Source of the DNA: Bacillota bacterium
Lineage (GTDB): Bacteria; Bacillota; TC1
NCBI GenBank assembly: GCA_024635925.1
Contig: JAGXHY010000006.1
Coordinates: 1 to 47,316 of the forward strand
Reading direction: 5' to 3'
Length of the DNA: 47,316 nt
The notes beneath the pieces were generated by a model. It was given only the letters and a program-made list of their open reading frames with translations, had not been told where the DNA came from and did not search any database. The position numbers were made by a program, and so were the translations under genes. Shown piece after piece: positions 36,293-46,002 of the stretch (position 1 is the first letter of the stretch; each line of letters opens with the position of its first letter).

Positions 36293-37107
36293 AATTCTTC
36301 TACCAAATCCTCTTTTGTTAATACTTCATCTTTGAAGTTAATTCCTTTATTTGCTATAATTTCTTGTAATATTGCTGCTTTCGGTAATTCTAAATTTATA
36401 CTTTTTAACATTTTTTTATTATTAAATACTTCTTTTGGTGTTCCTTGAAGTACAATATTTCCTTTATCCATTACAATAACTTTATCGCTATAAACTACTT
36501 CATCCATAAAATGAGTTATAAGCAAAATAGTCATTTTGTCTTGTTTATTTAAAGTCCTTAACACCTCTATAACTTCTTTTCGTCCTTTTGGATCAAGCAT
36601 AGAGGTTGGTTCATCTAAAACAAGATAGTCTGGCTCCATTGCTAGTACTGAGCCAATGGCACTTCTTTGCTTTTGTCCACCTGATAATTTATGAGGAGGT
36701 CTTTTAAGATAATCTCCCATACCAACTTTTCCAGCTGCATAATTGATTCTTTCCATCATATCTTTAGAAGGAAATCCAATATTTTCTAACCCAAAAGCAA
36801 TATCTTCTTCAATTGTTCCACCAACAAACTGGTTGTCAGGATTTTGAAACACCATCCCTACTTTTCTTCTTATCTCCCAAATATTATTATCATCTATAAC
36901 TTTAATATCATCGATTATAACTTCTCCCTTTTGAGGAATAATTAGGCCGTTTAAGTGTTTTGCTAAAGTCGATTTACCTGAACCATTATGACCTATTATT
37001 GATACAAAATCACCTTTATTAATGTCTATATTAACCTTGTTTAAAGTTTTTATAGATTCATTGTTATCTTTTTTATATTCATGTTCTAAATCAATAATCT
37101 TAATCAA
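36277..37107 (-). CDS. ecfA1: ECF transporter ATPase EcfA1
   Basis: A 276-residue ABC ATPase. Walker A is GHNGSGKST (about residues 38-46), Q-loop VFQNPDNQFVGGTIEED (typical of EcfA1), signature LSGGQKQRSAIG, Walker B LVLDEPTSMLDP and H-loop ITHFMDE. Initiation is at TTG (37107) with GAGGAG about 9 bases upstream. It is the first gene after the terminator that closes the ribosomal cluster and seems to have its own extended -10 promoter (37145-37137). Confidence 0.95.
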   Translation of the reverse strand: MIKIIDLEHEYKKDNNESIKTLNKVNIDINKGDFVSIIGHNGSGKSTLAKHLNGLIIPQKGEVIIDDIKVIDDNNIWEIRRKVGMVFQNPDNQFVGGTIEEDIAFGLENIGFPSKDMMERINYAAGKVGMGDYLKRPPHKLSGGQKQRSAIGSVLAMEPDYLVLDEPTSMLDPKGRKEVIEVLRTLNKQDKMTILLITHFMDEVVYSDKVIVMDKGNIVLQGTPKEVFNNKKMLKSINLELPKAAILQEIIANKGINFKDEVLTKEDLVEELWQLF

Positions 37108-37136
37108 TATTTTAATCTCCTCTAATCACTCTAATA

Positions 37137-37145
37137 ATTATACCA
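37137..37145 (-). promoter_or_regulatory. Extended -10 promoter for ecfA1-ecfA2-ecfT
   Basis: TGGTATAAT on the minus strand is a perfect extended -10 box (TG at 37145-37144, TATAAT 37142-37137). It follows directly on the T-run of the rplQ terminator. There is no good -35 box, which extended -10 promoters can lack. Predicted start is about 37130. Confidence 0.6.
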
Positions 37146-37153
37146 TAAAAAAA

Positions 37154-37177
37154 ACTCATTAGATGTATCTAATGAGT
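37154..37177 (-). terminator. Rho-independent terminator of the ribosomal protein cluster
   Basis: ACTCATTAGAT (37154-37164) pairs perfectly with ATCTAATGAGT (37167-37177) across a 2-base gap (in practice a small loop). On the minus strand it is followed by a run of eight T. It lies 18 bases after the rplQ stop. Confidence 0.9.
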
Positions 37178-37195
37178 CTTCTTTAATATTCAATT

Positions 37196-37546
37196 TTACT
37201 CTACTAGTTCAAGTATCGCCATTGGTGATGCATCACCTCTGCGATGTCCTGTTTTAATTATTCTAGTGTAGCCACCTTTTCTTGTTGCATATCTTTCTGC
37301 ATATTCACCAAAAACTTTTTTAATTACTACATCTTCACTAGTAAGATAAGCTAAAGCTTGACGAACTGCATGGAGGTCTGACTTGCCTCTTTTACCTAGA
37401 GTAATCATTTTATCTGCTATTCTTTTAACTTCTTTGGCTCTTGTTTCAGTAGTTTCTATTTTCCCACTTAACAATAAAGAAGTTGTCATATTTTTAAGCA
37501 TTGATTTTCTATGGCTTGAACGTACTCCAAGTCTACGATAACTCAT
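37196..37546 (-). CDS. rplQ: 50S ribosomal protein L17
   Basis: A 116-residue L17 of normal bacterial length: [19 protein letters not shown] at the start, then [20 protein letters not shown] and [10 protein letters not shown]. It binds 23S rRNA near the exit tunnel. It is the last gene of the alpha-operon block, 19 bases after rpoA, and is followed by a strong terminator. Confidence 0.98.
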   Translation of the reverse strand: MSYRRLGVRSSHRKSMLKNMTTSLLLSGKIETTETRAKEVKRIADKMITLGKRGKSDLHAVRQALAYLTSEDVVIKKVFGEYAERYATRKGGYTRIIKTGHRRGDASPMAILELVE

Positions 37547-37565
37547 TAAATTCCCTCCTTCTTAA

Positions 37566-38516
37566 TTATTCTTCATCTTCATTTCTAAATAAAAGGCCTA
37601 ATTCAACCACTTTTGCATGAATTTCATCTAGAGATTTCTTCCCTAAATTACGAACGCGCATCACTTCTAACTCGCTTAGATTAATTAAATCTCCAACAGT
37701 ATTTATACCTGCTCTCTTTAAGCAATTATATGGTCTAACTGAAAGATCTAATTCTTCTAATGGTTTTTCAAGAAGTTGATCAATTTTTTCACCTTCTGTT
37801 TCTGTGATTGGTACATCAATGATGCCATTATCACTTAAATTAGTAAAATAACTTATATGGTTGCTTATAAGTCTTGCTGCACCTGTAATTGCTTCCTCAG
37901 GAGTAAGACTACCATTAGTCCATACTTCCATTTGAAGATAATCATGGTCAGCTTCTTTACCAACTCTTTTATCTTTTACTGAATAATTCACTTTAATGAC
38001 TGGAGAAAATAATGAGTCAATTGGGATTTCTCCAATAGCCATACCTTCGTATTTATTATTTTCAGCGGTTTTATAACCTCTGTCTAGCTTAGCATTAATC
38101 TCTATAAACAGTCTTCCATCTTTACTTAAATTTGCAATATGTAAATCTGGATTTAAAATTTCAACTTCGCTATCATGAATTATATCCTTAGCAGTTACAA
38201 CGCCTTCGCCTTCTTTTTCTATACGCAGAACTTTGTTCTCCTTAGAATTACATTTCAATTTTAAGGATTTGATAGCTAAAATTAAGTCTGTAGTATCCTC
38301 CATTACACCAGGTATTGCAGCAAATTCATGCTGAATGCCTTCAATTCGAATGGTTGTTACAGCCATTCCAGGTAATGCAGATAATAATGTTCTTCTTAAT
38401 GCGTTGCCTATAGTTATACCAAAGCCTCTTTCAAGTGGTTCTAATGCAATTTTACTATAAGTTCCATTGCCGTCAGTTTCAAGAACTGAAACTTGTGCTT
38501 TCTCGATTTCTAACAT
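37566..38516 (-). CDS. rpoA: RNA polymerase alpha subunit
   Basis: A 316-residue alpha subunit. The N-terminal domain (to about residue 230) drives dimerisation and assembly: [23 protein letters not shown]-type motif and [20 protein letters not shown]. The C-terminal domain (about 245-310) contacts UP elements and activators: [19 protein letters not shown] and [13 protein letters not shown]. It lies between rpsD and rplQ, the usual place. Confidence 0.98.
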   Translation of the reverse strand: [316 protein letters not shown]

Positions 38517-38543
38517 ATCATTTACTCCGATCTTTTAGCTTAA

Positions 38544-39161
38544 TTATCTTGAATATAGTTCTACAATTAGCTGTTCATCTACAGGAATTGTTATGCTTTC
38601 TCTATTCGGCAATGCTTCAACCCTACCAGATAATTCTTTAATATTTGAAGATAACCATTCTGGTACAGTTGCGTTTTCACTTAAATCTTTAAACTTAGAA
38701 CTATCTTTGCTTTTTGATCTTACTGTAATTTCATCTCCAACCATTACTAAGTATGAAGGTATATTCATTTTATGTCCATTTAATTGAAAATGTCCATGAC
38801 GAACTAACTGTCTTGCTTCTGATCTTGATGAAGCTAAGCCCAGTCTATAAACAACGTTATCTAGTCGTCTTTCTAAAAGAACTAACAAGTTTTCACCTGT
38901 TATACCTTTTATACGGTCAGCTTCTTTAAAGTAGTTTCTAAACGGTCTTTCTAATACACCGTAAATTCTTTTAACTGACTGTTTTGCTCTTAGTTGAATT
39001 CCATATTCAGTTACTTTTTTTCTTCCTTGTCCGTGTTGTCCAGGTGCATAAGGTCTTCTTTCAATTGCACACTTTGGAGAATAACAACGGTCAGCTTTTA
39101 AATATAGCTTTGTGCCTTCTCTACGACAGAGACGACAAACAGGACCTACATATCTTGCCAT
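38544..39161 (-). CDS. rpsD: 30S ribosomal protein S4 (zinc-binding form)
   Basis: A 205-residue primary 16S-binding protein. Four cysteines at the N-terminus (CRLC, then CYSPKC, about residues 9-31) form the zinc site of the C+ form. [11 protein letters not shown] and the S4 RNA-binding domain ([27 protein letters not shown]) follow. In many bacteria S4 represses the alpha operon; no such site is visible here by eye. It lies 16 bases after rpsK. Confidence 0.98.
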   Translation of the reverse strand: MARYVGPVCRLCRREGTKLYLKADRCYSPKCAIERRPYAPGQHGQGRKKVTEYGIQLRAKQSVKRIYGVLERPFRNYFKEADRIKGITGENLLVLLERRLDNVVYRLGLASSRSEARQLVRHGHFQLNGHKMNIPSYLVMVGDEITVRSKSKDSSKFKDLSENATVPEWLSSNIKELSGRVEALPNRESITIPVDEQLIVELYSR

Positions 39162-39177
39162 GTTTTATTTTCCTCCC

Positions 39178-39570
39178 TTATACTCTTCTACGTTTTGGTG
39201 GTCTGCAGCCGTTATGAGGAATTGGAGTAACATCTTTAATCATAGCTACTTCAATACCTGCAACTTGTAGAGCACGAATTGCTGTTTCTCTACCTGAACC
39301 AGGTCCTTTAACATAACAATCGACTTCTTTAAGACCATGTTCCAATGCAGCTTCTGCCGCTTTTTCAGCAGCCATTTGAGCAGCAAAAGGAGTGCTTTTT
39401 CTTGAACCTTTAAATCCAAGAACTCCAGAACTTGACCAAGCTATAGTATTACCTTCTTTATCGGTAATAGTCACAATAGTATTATTAAATGTAGATTGAA
39501 TGTGAGCTATACCAAAATCAACTTTTCTTTTATCTCTTTTTTTGGTACGAGCCTTTGTTTTACCTGCCAT
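39178..39570 (-). CDS. rpsK: 30S ribosomal protein S11
   Basis: A 130-residue S11, normal length, located in the 30S platform. Recognisable segments are [52 protein letters not shown] and the C-terminal [24 protein letters not shown] precedes the ATG. It is followed closely by rpsD. Confidence 0.98.
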   Translation of the reverse strand: MAGKTKARTKKRDKRKVDFGIAHIQSTFNNTIVTITDKEGNTIAWSSSGVLGFKGSRKSTPFAAQMAAEKAAEAALEHGLKEVDCYVKGPGSGRETAIRALQVAGIEVAMIKDVTPIPHNGCRPPKRRRV

Positions 39571-39585
39571 TTGACATTACCTCCT

Positions 39586-39954
39586 TTATTTCTTTTTAGC
39601 AATAGCCCCTCTATTAGGGCCTTTTCTTGTTCTTGCATTGTTTTTAGTATTTTGTCCACGAACAGGAAGTCCTCTTCTGTGACGAATACCTCTATAAGAA
39701 TTAATTTCCATTAATCTTTTAATGTTTAGTGAAACTTCTCTTCTTAAATCACCTTCAACATTATAATTTTTAATAATCTCTTCACGCAAAAGATTAACAT
39801 CTTCTTCAGATAAATCTTTTACTCTTATATCTGGATTAATACCAGTTGTAGCTAAAATTTTATTAGCTGTTTCACGCCCAATTCCGAAAACATAAGTTAA
39901 AGAAACTTCAACTCTCTTGTCTTTAGGAATATCTACACCAGCGATACGTGCCAT
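39586..39954 (-). CDS. rpsM: 30S ribosomal protein S13
   Basis: A 122-residue S13 of the 30S head: [20 protein letters not shown] at the start with the GIGRETA helix-two-turn-helix segment, [15 protein letters not shown], and a basic C-terminal tail that reaches the tRNA site. It lies 20 bases after rpmJ and 15 before rpsK. Confidence 0.98.
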   Translation of the reverse strand: MARIAGVDIPKDKRVEVSLTYVFGIGRETANKILATTGINPDIRVKDLSEEDVNLLREEIIKNYNVEGDLRREVSLNIKRLMEINSYRGIRHRRGLPVRGQNTKNNARTRKGPNRGAIAKKK

Positions 39955-39974
39955 ATTTACACCTCCAATTTTTT

Positions 39975-40088
39975 TTACCCTTGTACTTGCTTATGTTTAA
40001 GATTTTCGCATATAACCATTACTTTGCCTTTTCTCTTAATCACTTTGCATTTTTCACAAATGGGCTTAACAGATGCTCTAACTTTCAT
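39975..40088 (-). CDS. rpmJ: 50S ribosomal protein L36 (zinc-binding form)
   Basis: A 37-codon gene too short for most ORF cut-offs. The protein starts [18 protein letters not shown] and ends KHKQVQG. CEKC (residues 11-14), Cys27 and a following His form the zinc site of the C+ form. AGGAGGG sits 7 bases upstream of the ATG. The order infA-rpmJ-rpsM is the standard one. Confidence 0.97.
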   Translation of the reverse strand: MKVRASVKPICEKCKVIKRKGKVMVICENLKHKQVQG

Positions 40089-40106
40089 TATAAACCCTCC
40101 TTATTT

Positions 40107-40325
40107 TTATTTGAACCTATAAGTGATACGTCCCTTTGTCAAATCATAGGGAGACAGTTCCATTTTGACTCTATCTCCAGGCAAAATTCTGATAAAATTA
40201 ACTCTAATCTTTCCAGAAATATGCGCTAAGACTTGATGACCATTATCCAATTCAACTTTAAACATTGCATTTGGAAGTGCATCAGTTATAACACCTTCAA
40301 CTTCAATCACATCTTGTTTGGACAC
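40107..40325 (-). CDS. infA: Translation initiation factor IF-1
   Basis: A 72-residue OB-fold protein that binds the 30S A site during initiation: [54 protein letters not shown] and GRITYRFK. Length is exactly standard. Initiation is at GTG (40325) with AAAGGAG 8 bases upstream. A 77-base gap separates it from the KOW-like gene and shows no promoter that I can support. Confidence 0.98.
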   Translation of the reverse strand: MSKQDVIEVEGVITDALPNAMFKVELDNGHQVLAHISGKIRVNFIRILPGDRVKMELSPYDLTKGRITYRFK

Positions 40326-40402
40326 TTAATCATCTCCTTTATTTTCTTTTCCTGAAACTCCCTAATGTGACGGGCTATTTCACTGTTATGAAGCATTTTG
40401 CC

Positions 40403-40609
40403 TTATTGTAATTTATTATGCAACATATCTTTAATTATATCACTTATTTCGATATGTTTGCTATTTTTTTTCTTCGGATTGGCTAATTCCCTATACACAC
40501 CATCACCAACTACTACAAAACGCCGATCTTCTTCATTTTTGAGAACCATATGATAATGATTCTTGTCATTGCCTTTAATACTATTTACAATCATATCCAT
40601 ACTAATCAA
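40403..40609 (-). CDS. Small KOW-like (L14e/L27e-type) RNA-binding protein
   Basis: A 68-residue protein between map and infA, the place where Clostridia often carry a KOW-domain protein of unknown role. The segments VNSIKGNDKNHYHMVLK, RRFVVVGDGVYREL and NPKKKNSKHI match that family, but it is short and the first KOW glycine region is diverged. The start is uncertain: TTG at 40609 has AAGGTGA 5 bases upstream and overlaps the map stop, while an in-frame GTG at 40618 has no ribosome site. It probably binds RNA, perhaps the ribosome; that is inference. Confidence 0.72.
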   Translation of the reverse strand: MISMDMIVNSIKGNDKNHYHMVLKNEEDRRFVVVGDGVYRELANPKKKNSKHIEISDIIKDMLHNKLQ

Positions 40610-41360
40610 TTTTTTCACCTTTAGTTAGAATAACTGGCTCTGTTTCAGTGATTAGAATAGTATGTTCATAATGTGCTGAAGGCTTTTTATCCTTTGTAAT
40701 TACTGTCCAGCCATCATCTAAAACGATTATGGACTGAGTACCCATGTTAACCATAGGTTCTATTGCTAAAGTCATACCAGCTTCTAATAGTGGTCCTCTA
40801 CCAGGCGGTCCGTAATTTGGAATTGCAGGATCTTCATGAAGCTCAACGCCTATGCCGTGTCCAACAAATTCTTTAACTACATAATAACCTGCATTAACAA
40901 CTACATTTTCAATACTATGAGATATATCACCTAAATGGTTTCCTGCTTTTGCCATTATGAGACCTTCATAAAAACTTTGCTCAGTTATTTTAATCAACCT
41001 TGCTTTCTCTTCTGAAATTGTCCCAATTGCCGCGGTAAAAGCAGCATCTCCATGATATCCAAGATAGAAAGCACCAACATCAACGCTAACTATCTCTCCT
41101 TCTCTTAGTTTTCTTTTACTTGGTATGCCGTGGATAACCTGTTCATCTACTGAGGCACAAATTGTTGCGGGAAATCCTCCGTATCCTTTAAAGCTTGGTT
41201 TAGCACCTAACTTCAAGATCAATTTCTCAGCCTGATTATCAAGTTCTAATAAGGAAATACCAGGTTCGATAATTTCCTTCAATTTATCATGAACCAAACC
41301 TACTATTTTTCCAGCTTCGGTCATTTTTAAAATGGCTTCGGCATTCTTAATTGTAATCAA
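40602..41360 (-). CDS. map: Methionine aminopeptidase, type I
   Basis: A 252-residue enzyme that removes N-terminal methionine. The five metal ligands are identifiable: Asp in SVDVGAFYLGYHGDAAFT (two), His in GHGIGVELHEDP, Glu in AIEPMV and Glu in HYEHTIL. PSFKGYGGFPATICASV is also typical. The TTG at 41360 was chosen because GAGGT lies 7 bases upstream and the protein then begins MITIKNAEAILKM, as in relatives; an in-frame ATG at 41381 would lie inside adk without a ribosome site. Confidence 0.96.
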   Translation of the reverse strand: MITIKNAEAILKMTEAGKIVGLVHDKLKEIIEPGISLLELDNQAEKLILKLGAKPSFKGYGGFPATICASVDEQVIHGIPSKRKLREGEIVSVDVGAFYLGYHGDAAFTAAIGTISEEKARLIKITEQSFYEGLIMAKAGNHLGDISHSIENVVVNAGYYVVKEFVGHGIGVELHEDPAIPNYGPPGRGPLLEAGMTLAIEPMVNMGTQSIIVLDDGWTVITKDKKPSAHYEHTILITETEPVILTKGEKID

Positions 41361-41365
41361 TTGAA

Positions 41366-42010
41366 TTACCTCTCTATACAAGCTAATATAGCCTTGGTTA
41401 CTTCTTTAACATCAACATCACCTTGAATATTACATAATATATTTTTCTTATAATAATATTCAATTAAAGGTTTTGTTTTTTCTTCATATATGTTAATTCT
41501 TTCAATAACTGTTTTATAATTATCATCTTCTCTAACACTTAAATAGGATTTGCAAATATCACATAATCCCTTCTGCTTTGGAGGATTTGTTATAAGGTTA
41601 AAAGAAGTGCCACAGTGTTTACATAACAATCTCTTGCTTACTCTGCCTATAATAATACTTGAGTCAACATCAAGATTTATCACTTTTTTAAGTCTATATT
41701 CAAGTTTTTCTAATAATAAATCTAAGGCCTCTGCCTGTACAATTGTTCTCGGATAACCATCTAGAATAAAACCATTTTTGCAATCATCTTTAATAAGTCT
41801 TCTCTCAACTATTTTATTTGTCAAATCATCTGGGACTAGATGTCCTTTATTGATTGCTAGCTGTAGCTCTTTTCCCAATTCATCATGAATCTCTATGGCT
41901 TGTCTGAAAATATCTCCTGAAGAGATATGTGGTATTTGATATTTGTCAGCTATTAATTTAGCTTGAGTACCTTTACCTGAGCCAGGAGGTCCCATAATTA
42001 TTAGGAACAT
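41366..42010 (-). CDS. adk: Adenylate kinase (zinc-LID form)
   Basis: A 214-residue enzyme interconverting ATP+AMP and 2 ADP. The P-loop is GPPGSGKGTQAK (residues 7-18), AMP-binding segment SSGDIFRQAI, GFILDGYPRT, and a LID domain with four cysteines (CKHC and CDIC) that bind zinc, as in Gram-positive enzymes. Its ATG overlaps the secY stop by one base (TAATG), so translation is coupled. Confidence 0.97.
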   Translation of the reverse strand: MFLIIMGPPGSGKGTQAKLIADKYQIPHISSGDIFRQAIEIHDELGKELQLAINKGHLVPDDLTNKIVERRLIKDDCKNGFILDGYPRTIVQAEALDLLLEKLEYRLKKVINLDVDSSIIIGRVSKRLLCKHCGTSFNLITNPPKQKGLCDICKSYLSVREDDNYKTVIERINIYEEKTKPLIEYYYKKNILCNIQGDVDVKEVTKAILACIER

Positions 42011-43287
42011 TATTTCATGAATCCTTTGTAATGCCTAATTAATAATTGTGACTCCATTTGTTTCATGGTGTCTAAGGCAACTCCCACTGCAATTAATAAA
42101 CTTGTTCCTCCAAATTGCAATGAGGCTCCACCAATCATTCCTCCAAGTATATTTGGTACTACTGCAACTAATGCTAAGAAAAGGGCTCCAAATAATGTAA
42201 TTCTATTTAGAATCTTCCCAAAAGCTTCTGCTGTAGTTTTACCTGGTCTTATCCCTGGAATAAAGCCTCCATTTTTCTTCAAATTATCAGCTACATCTTT
42301 TACATTAAAAGCGATAATCGAGTAGAAAAAAGTAAAAGCAATAATGAATAGTACGTAAAACAATGTATATACAGGAGTATTCACGCCAAACCAATTTTGG
42401 AAAAAGGTTGCAAATGAAGTTCCATTAAAAAACATTGCTATTACTGTTCCTGGAAGGACCAAAATCGATGAAGCAAAGATAATTGGTATAACCCCAGCTT
42501 GGTTAAGCTTCATTGGGATAAAACTGCTTTGTCCACCATACATTTTTCTACCAACAACTTTTTTAGCATAGTGTATTGGTACTTTTCTTTCAGCTTGAGT
42601 TACTATTACAATACCAATAACTGCTAATAGCAAAGTTATAGGCAATAAGATAGACATGTAAAAATAAAAGTCTTTATAAAATACACTGCCTGTTCCGATA
42701 AAAGTATTTAGAACAGTTCCAACACTTGAAGGAATTTTAGCTACTATACTTAAGAAAATTATCAAAGATATACCATTTCCAATTCCTTTTTCGTTAATTT
42801 GTTCTCCTAACCACATCAAAAGCATTGTTCCAGCTGTCAATGTAGATATACTTACAATCCAAGTAAATGCATTTGCACCTAAAAAGGCACCATATGAATT
42901 TATAAATATTGTAATACCTACTGCTTGAACTAAGGCTAAAACGACAGTCATGTATCTTGTCCATTGTTTTATCTTATTATTATCATCTTTTTGAATTTCT
43001 TTTAATTTCTCGAATGCTGCAGTTAATAATTGCATAATAATTGAAGCATTAATATATGGAGTAATGGATAAAGCAAATATAGTAAATCTGCTTAAAGATC
43101 CCCCTGAAAATGTATCCATTATGTTTAGTATTCCATTATTTGCGAATACTTCAGTTAATATTCCAGGATTAACTCCAGGTACCGGTATGTATGAACCGAA
43201 ACGAACAAGTAAAAGTATTGATAGGGTAAATATTATTTTAGCTCTAATCTCTTTTACCTTTAAAGCATTTATAACAGTTTGCAACAT
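42010..43287 (-). CDS. secY: Protein translocase channel subunit SecY
   Basis: A 425-residue polytopic membrane protein with ten hydrophobic helices. Typical segments are FGSYIPVPGVNP near the N-terminus, FSGGSLSRFTIFALSITPYINASIIMQ (plug and TM2 region, about residues 60-85), NEKGIGNGISLIIF, and FIPGIRPGKTTAEAF in the cytoplasmic loop. It forms the channel driven by SecA (encoded elsewhere in the window). It starts one base after the rplO stop. Confidence 0.98.
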   Translation of the reverse strand: MLQTVINALKVKEIRAKIIFTLSILLLVRFGSYIPVPGVNPGILTEVFANNGILNIMDTFSGGSLSRFTIFALSITPYINASIIMQLLTAAFEKLKEIQKDDNNKIKQWTRYMTVVLALVQAVGITIFINSYGAFLGANAFTWIVSISTLTAGTMLLMWLGEQINEKGIGNGISLIIFLSIVAKIPSSVGTVLNTFIGTGSVFYKDFYFYMSILLPITLLLAVIGIVIVTQAERKVPIHYAKKVVGRKMYGGQSSFIPMKLNQAGVIPIIFASSILVLPGTVIAMFFNGTSFATFFQNWFGVNTPVYTLFYVLFIIAFTFFYSIIAFNVKDVADNLKKNGGFIPGIRPGKTTAEAFGKILNRITLFGALFLALVAVVPNILGGMIGGASLQFGGTSLLIAVGVALDTMKQMESQLLIRHYKGFMK

Positions 43288-43288
43288 A

Positions 43289-43729
43289 TTAGATTACCTC
43301 TACTTTTCCTCCGGCAGCTTCAATTTTAGCTTTAGCTGACGCACTTACTATAGTACATTGTACAGTTAAGGCTTTTGTAAGCTCTCCGTTGCCTAGAATT
43401 TTTATTCCACTTAAAGTCTTGTTTGCTAATCTCTTACTAAGAATATCTTCAATTGTAACAACTGAACCGTTTTCAAATACATTTAATGCTCCGATGTTTA
43501 CGATTGCATATTTTTTTGCGAATATATTTGTGAATCCTCTTTTAGGAACTTTTCTGATCAAAGGCATTTGTCCGCCTTCAAAGCCTAATCTACGACTATA
43601 TCCAGATCTTGACTTTTGACCATCTTGTCCACTGCCTGAACGGCCGCCTGTTCCTGAACCGATACCTCTACCAACTCTTTTAGAAACTTTTTTCGCTCCG
43701 ACTCCAGGGCTTAATTCATGAAGTTTCAT
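43289..43729 (-). CDS. rplO: 50S ribosomal protein L15
   Basis: A 146-residue L15: [14 protein letters not shown], the Gly/Arg-rich loop [23 protein letters not shown] in the first third, and [18 protein letters not shown]. It is an assembly protein of the large subunit. It lies between rpmD and secY, the standard order, with AGGAGGG upstream. Confidence 0.98.
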   Translation of the reverse strand: MKLHELSPGVGAKKVSKRVGRGIGSGTGGRSGSGQDGQKSRSGYSRRLGFEGGQMPLIRKVPKRGFTNIFAKKYAIVNIGALNVFENGSVVTIEDILSKRLANKTLSGIKILGNGELTKALTVQCTIVSASAKAKIEAAGGKVEVI

Positions 43730-43739
43730 GTTAACCCTC

Positions 43740-43919
43740 CTATATTTCTTCTGTTTTCACCAAATGGGCAACTTTATTAATTTTACCTTCAATATCTGGT
43801 GTCATCTTTTGCACAACAGTACTGCTGATTTTTCCTAACCCTAAAGCTTTCACAGTATCTTTTTGTCTTTGGGTTTGGCCGATAACACTTTTAACTAAAG
43901 TTATTTTCACTTCTTTCAT
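43740..43919 (-). CDS. rpmD: 50S ribosomal protein L30
   Basis: A 59-residue L30: [24 protein letters not shown] and the C-terminal [15 protein letters not shown]. The ATG at 43919 has GGAGG 7-8 bases upstream and gives the family length; an in-frame start at 43940 lies before the ribosome site and inside the end of rpsE, so it was not used. Confidence 0.97.
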   Translation of the reverse strand: MKEVKITLVKSVIGQTQRQKDTVKALGLGKISSTVVQKMTPDIEGKINKVAHLVKTEEI

Positions 43920-43930
43920 GTCCCGACCTC

Positions 43931-44428
43931 CTATTTCCACAGTTCTTCAACAGTTTTACCACGTAGTCTAGCAACTTCTCCAGCTCTCTTCAATGAAGCG
44001 AGGCCAGCAATAGTAGCATAAACCATGTTGTTTTTATTTGAAGAACCTTGTGATTTAGTTAAAATATTTTTGATTCCCGCTAGTTCTAGAACAGAACGGG
44101 CAGGCCCTCCTGCTATTACTCCTGTACCACCTGATGCTGGTTTCATCCAAACTCTACCTGCACCAAATTTACCTATAATCTCATGAGGTATTGTTGAATT
44201 AACAATTGGTACATGAATGATGTTCTTTTTAGCATCTTCAACAGCTTTTTTAATTGCTGTAGGAACTTCTTGTGCTTTACCATGTCCTACACCAACTCTA
44301 CCTTCGCCGTCACCAATAACAACTAAAGCACTAAAACTAAAGCGACGTCCACCTTTTACTACTTTAGCGACTCTATTTATATTTACTACTTTTTCAGTAA
44401 ATTCTTGTTTTTTATCTTCAGCGTGCAC
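43931..44428 (-). CDS. rpsE: 30S ribosomal protein S5
   Basis: A 165-residue S5, important for decoding accuracy. The double-stranded RNA-binding part has [19 protein letters not shown] and [20 protein letters not shown]; the C-terminal domain has [25 protein letters not shown]. Initiation is at GTG (44428), 6 bases after GGAGGG. Confidence 0.98.
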   Translation of the reverse strand: MHAEDKKQEFTEKVVNINRVAKVVKGGRRFSFSALVVIGDGEGRVGVGHGKAQEVPTAIKKAVEDAKKNIIHVPIVNSTIPHEIIGKFGAGRVWMKPASGGTGVIAGGPARSVLELAGIKNILTKSQGSSNKNNMVYATIAGLASLKRAGEVARLRGKTVEELWK

Positions 44429-44445
44429 GTTTTTCCCTCCTTTGG

Positions 44446-44799
44446 TTAAAATTCTAATCCGCCTTCTCTTGCTCCATCAGCTAATGCCTGTACTCTTCCA
44501 TGATAAATATAACCACTTCTGTCAAAGACAACTGACTTTATTCCAGCTTTGGTTGCTTTTTCTGCAATCAGTTTTCCAACTTTTTTAGCAGCCTCTTTAT
44601 TTGAACCACCATCTTTAATCTCTAAAGAAGTAGCAGTAACTAAAGTGTGTCCAGCAACATCATCTATGATTTGAGCATGGATGTTTTTTAAGCTTCTAAA
44701 AACACAAAGTCTAGGATATTCAGCAGTTCCGCTGATTTTATTTCTTATTCTTCGATGTTTCTTTGAACGAACTTCTTTTCTATCAATTTTTTTAATCAA
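44446..44799 (-). CDS. rplR: 50S ribosomal protein L18
   Basis: A 117-residue L18, which binds 5S r[29 protein letters not shown]-like NIHAQIIDD, and the C-terminal [28 protein letters not shown]. Initiation is at TTG (44799) with AAAGGAG 8 bases upstream. It is followed closely by rpsE. Confidence 0.97.
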   Translation of the reverse strand: MIKKIDRKEVRSKKHRRIRNKISGTAEYPRLCVFRSLKNIHAQIIDDVAGHTLVTATSLEIKDGGSNKEAAKKVGKLIAEKATKAGIKSVVFDRSGYIYHGRVQALADGAREGGLEF

Positions 44800-44819
44800 A
44801 ACTCTTACTCCTTTCTTAT

Positions 44820-45359
44820 CTATTTGGAGCCAGTTTTACCGACTTTTCTCTTAACCTGCTCAGTAGTATATTTAATACCTTTGCCTTTATAAGGCTCTGG
44901 TGGTCTAATTTTACGTACATTTGCAGCGAAAGCTCCGACAACTTGCTTATCAATACCTGAAACAACTATTTTCGTAGGTTGTGGAACCTCGACTGTAATA
45001 TGCTCTGGTATTTCCATTAAAACTGGGTGGGAATAACCTGCGTTGATAACTAACTTACCGTCAGCTAAACTAGATTTATAACCTACACCAATCATTTCTA
45101 ATTCTTTAATGAATTTTGTGCTTACACCACTTACCATATTAGCAATTAATGCTCTAGTTAAACCATGTAAAGCTTTGTTATCTTTATTATTATTAGGTCT
45201 TTCAACTTTTAATATTCCTTCATCTAAAGATATTTTCATATTTTCATTGAAAGTATATTCCAATTGTCCATGTGGTCCTTTAACTGAAACAAAAGCTCCG
45301 TCAACTTTGACTTCAATTCCTGCTGGTATAACCACTGGAGCGTTTCCTATTCTTGACAT
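44820..45359 (-). CDS. rplF: 50S ribosomal protein L6
   Basis: A 179-residue L6 with the usual two similar domains: [17 protein letters not shown] at the start, [12 protein letters not shown], and the rRNA-contacting [30 protein letters not shown] at the C-terminus. It lies between rpsH and rplR, with AGGAG upstream. Confidence 0.98.
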   Translation of the reverse strand: MSRIGNAPVVIPAGIEVKVDGAFVSVKGPHGQLEYTFNENMKISLDEGILKVERPNNNKDNKALHGLTRALIANMVSGVSTKFIKELEMIGVGYKSSLADGKLVINAGYSHPVLMEIPEHITVEVPQPTKIVVSGIDKQVVGAFAANVRKIRPPEPYKGKGIKYTTEQVKRKVGKTGSK

Positions 45360-45377
45360 TTCTTTTCCTCCTTATGG

Positions 45378-45779
45378 TTACCAGACATAACAGAGAACTT
45401 CTCCGCCCATGTCTTCTCTTCTAGCTTTTTTATCAGTCATAATTCCTTTAGATGTGGAAAGTACTGCTACTCCCAAACCTCCAAGAACTTTTGGTATATC
45501 TTCCTTACCTACATAGACTCTTAGGCTTGGTTTGCTTATTCTCTTAAGACCAGTAATTACTCTAGTTTTTTGATCATATTTCAAATATAAACGAATATTT
45601 TTCTTAACAGTTTCTTTTTCTTTTATAACTTCAAAATCTTTGATAAAACCTTCATCTTTTAAAATTTGTGTTAATGAAACTTTAATGTTTGAAGCAGGGA
45701 TATCTACTGATTTCTTCATAGCTGTATTAGCATTACGTACTCTTGTTAAAAAATCCGCTATTGGATCTGTCATTACCAT
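45378..45779 (-). CDS. rpsH: 30S ribosomal protein S8
   Basis: A 133-residue S8, a 16S central-domain binder: [36 protein letters not shown] and the C-terminal [31 protein letters not shown] at 45779 has AGGAGG 7 bases upstream; a second in-frame ATG two codons later is less well spaced. Confidence 0.98.
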   Translation of the reverse strand: MVMTDPIADFLTRVRNANTAMKKSVDIPASNIKVSLTQILKDEGFIKDFEVIKEKETVKKNIRLYLKYDQKTRVITGLKRISKPSLRVYVGKEDIPKVLGGLGVAVLSTSKGIMTDKKARREDMGGEVLCYVW

Positions 45780-45806
45780 TTAAAAACCTCCTTTCAAACT
45801 TTATGC

Positions 45807-45992
45807 TTACCAGCTAGCTTTTCTAATTCCTGGTAATTCTCCTCGGCTTGCATGTTTTCTGAAACATATTCTGCAAATGCCAAACTTTCTCATATAAGCA
45901 TGTGGTCTTCCGCAGATTTTGCAACGGTTATATGCTCTTACTTGAAATTTAGGAGTTCTCTTTTGACTTACTATTAATGATTTTTTAGCCAT
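45807..45992 (-). CDS. rpsN: 30S ribosomal protein S14, zinc-binding type Z
   Basis: A 61-residue short S14. Four cysteines (CKIC and CRIC, about residues 24-43) bind zinc, and [11 protein letters not shown] is the conserved end. The ATG at 45992 has AGGAGG 5 bases upstream and gives exactly the type Z length; an in-frame start at 46028 lies inside rplE and was not used. No zinc-independent S14 copy is in the window. Confidence 0.98.
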   Translation of the reverse strand: MAKKSLIVSQKRTPKFQVRAYNRCKICGRPHAYMRKFGICRICFRKHASRGELPGIRKASW

Positions 45993-46002
45993 TATATCCT
46001 CC

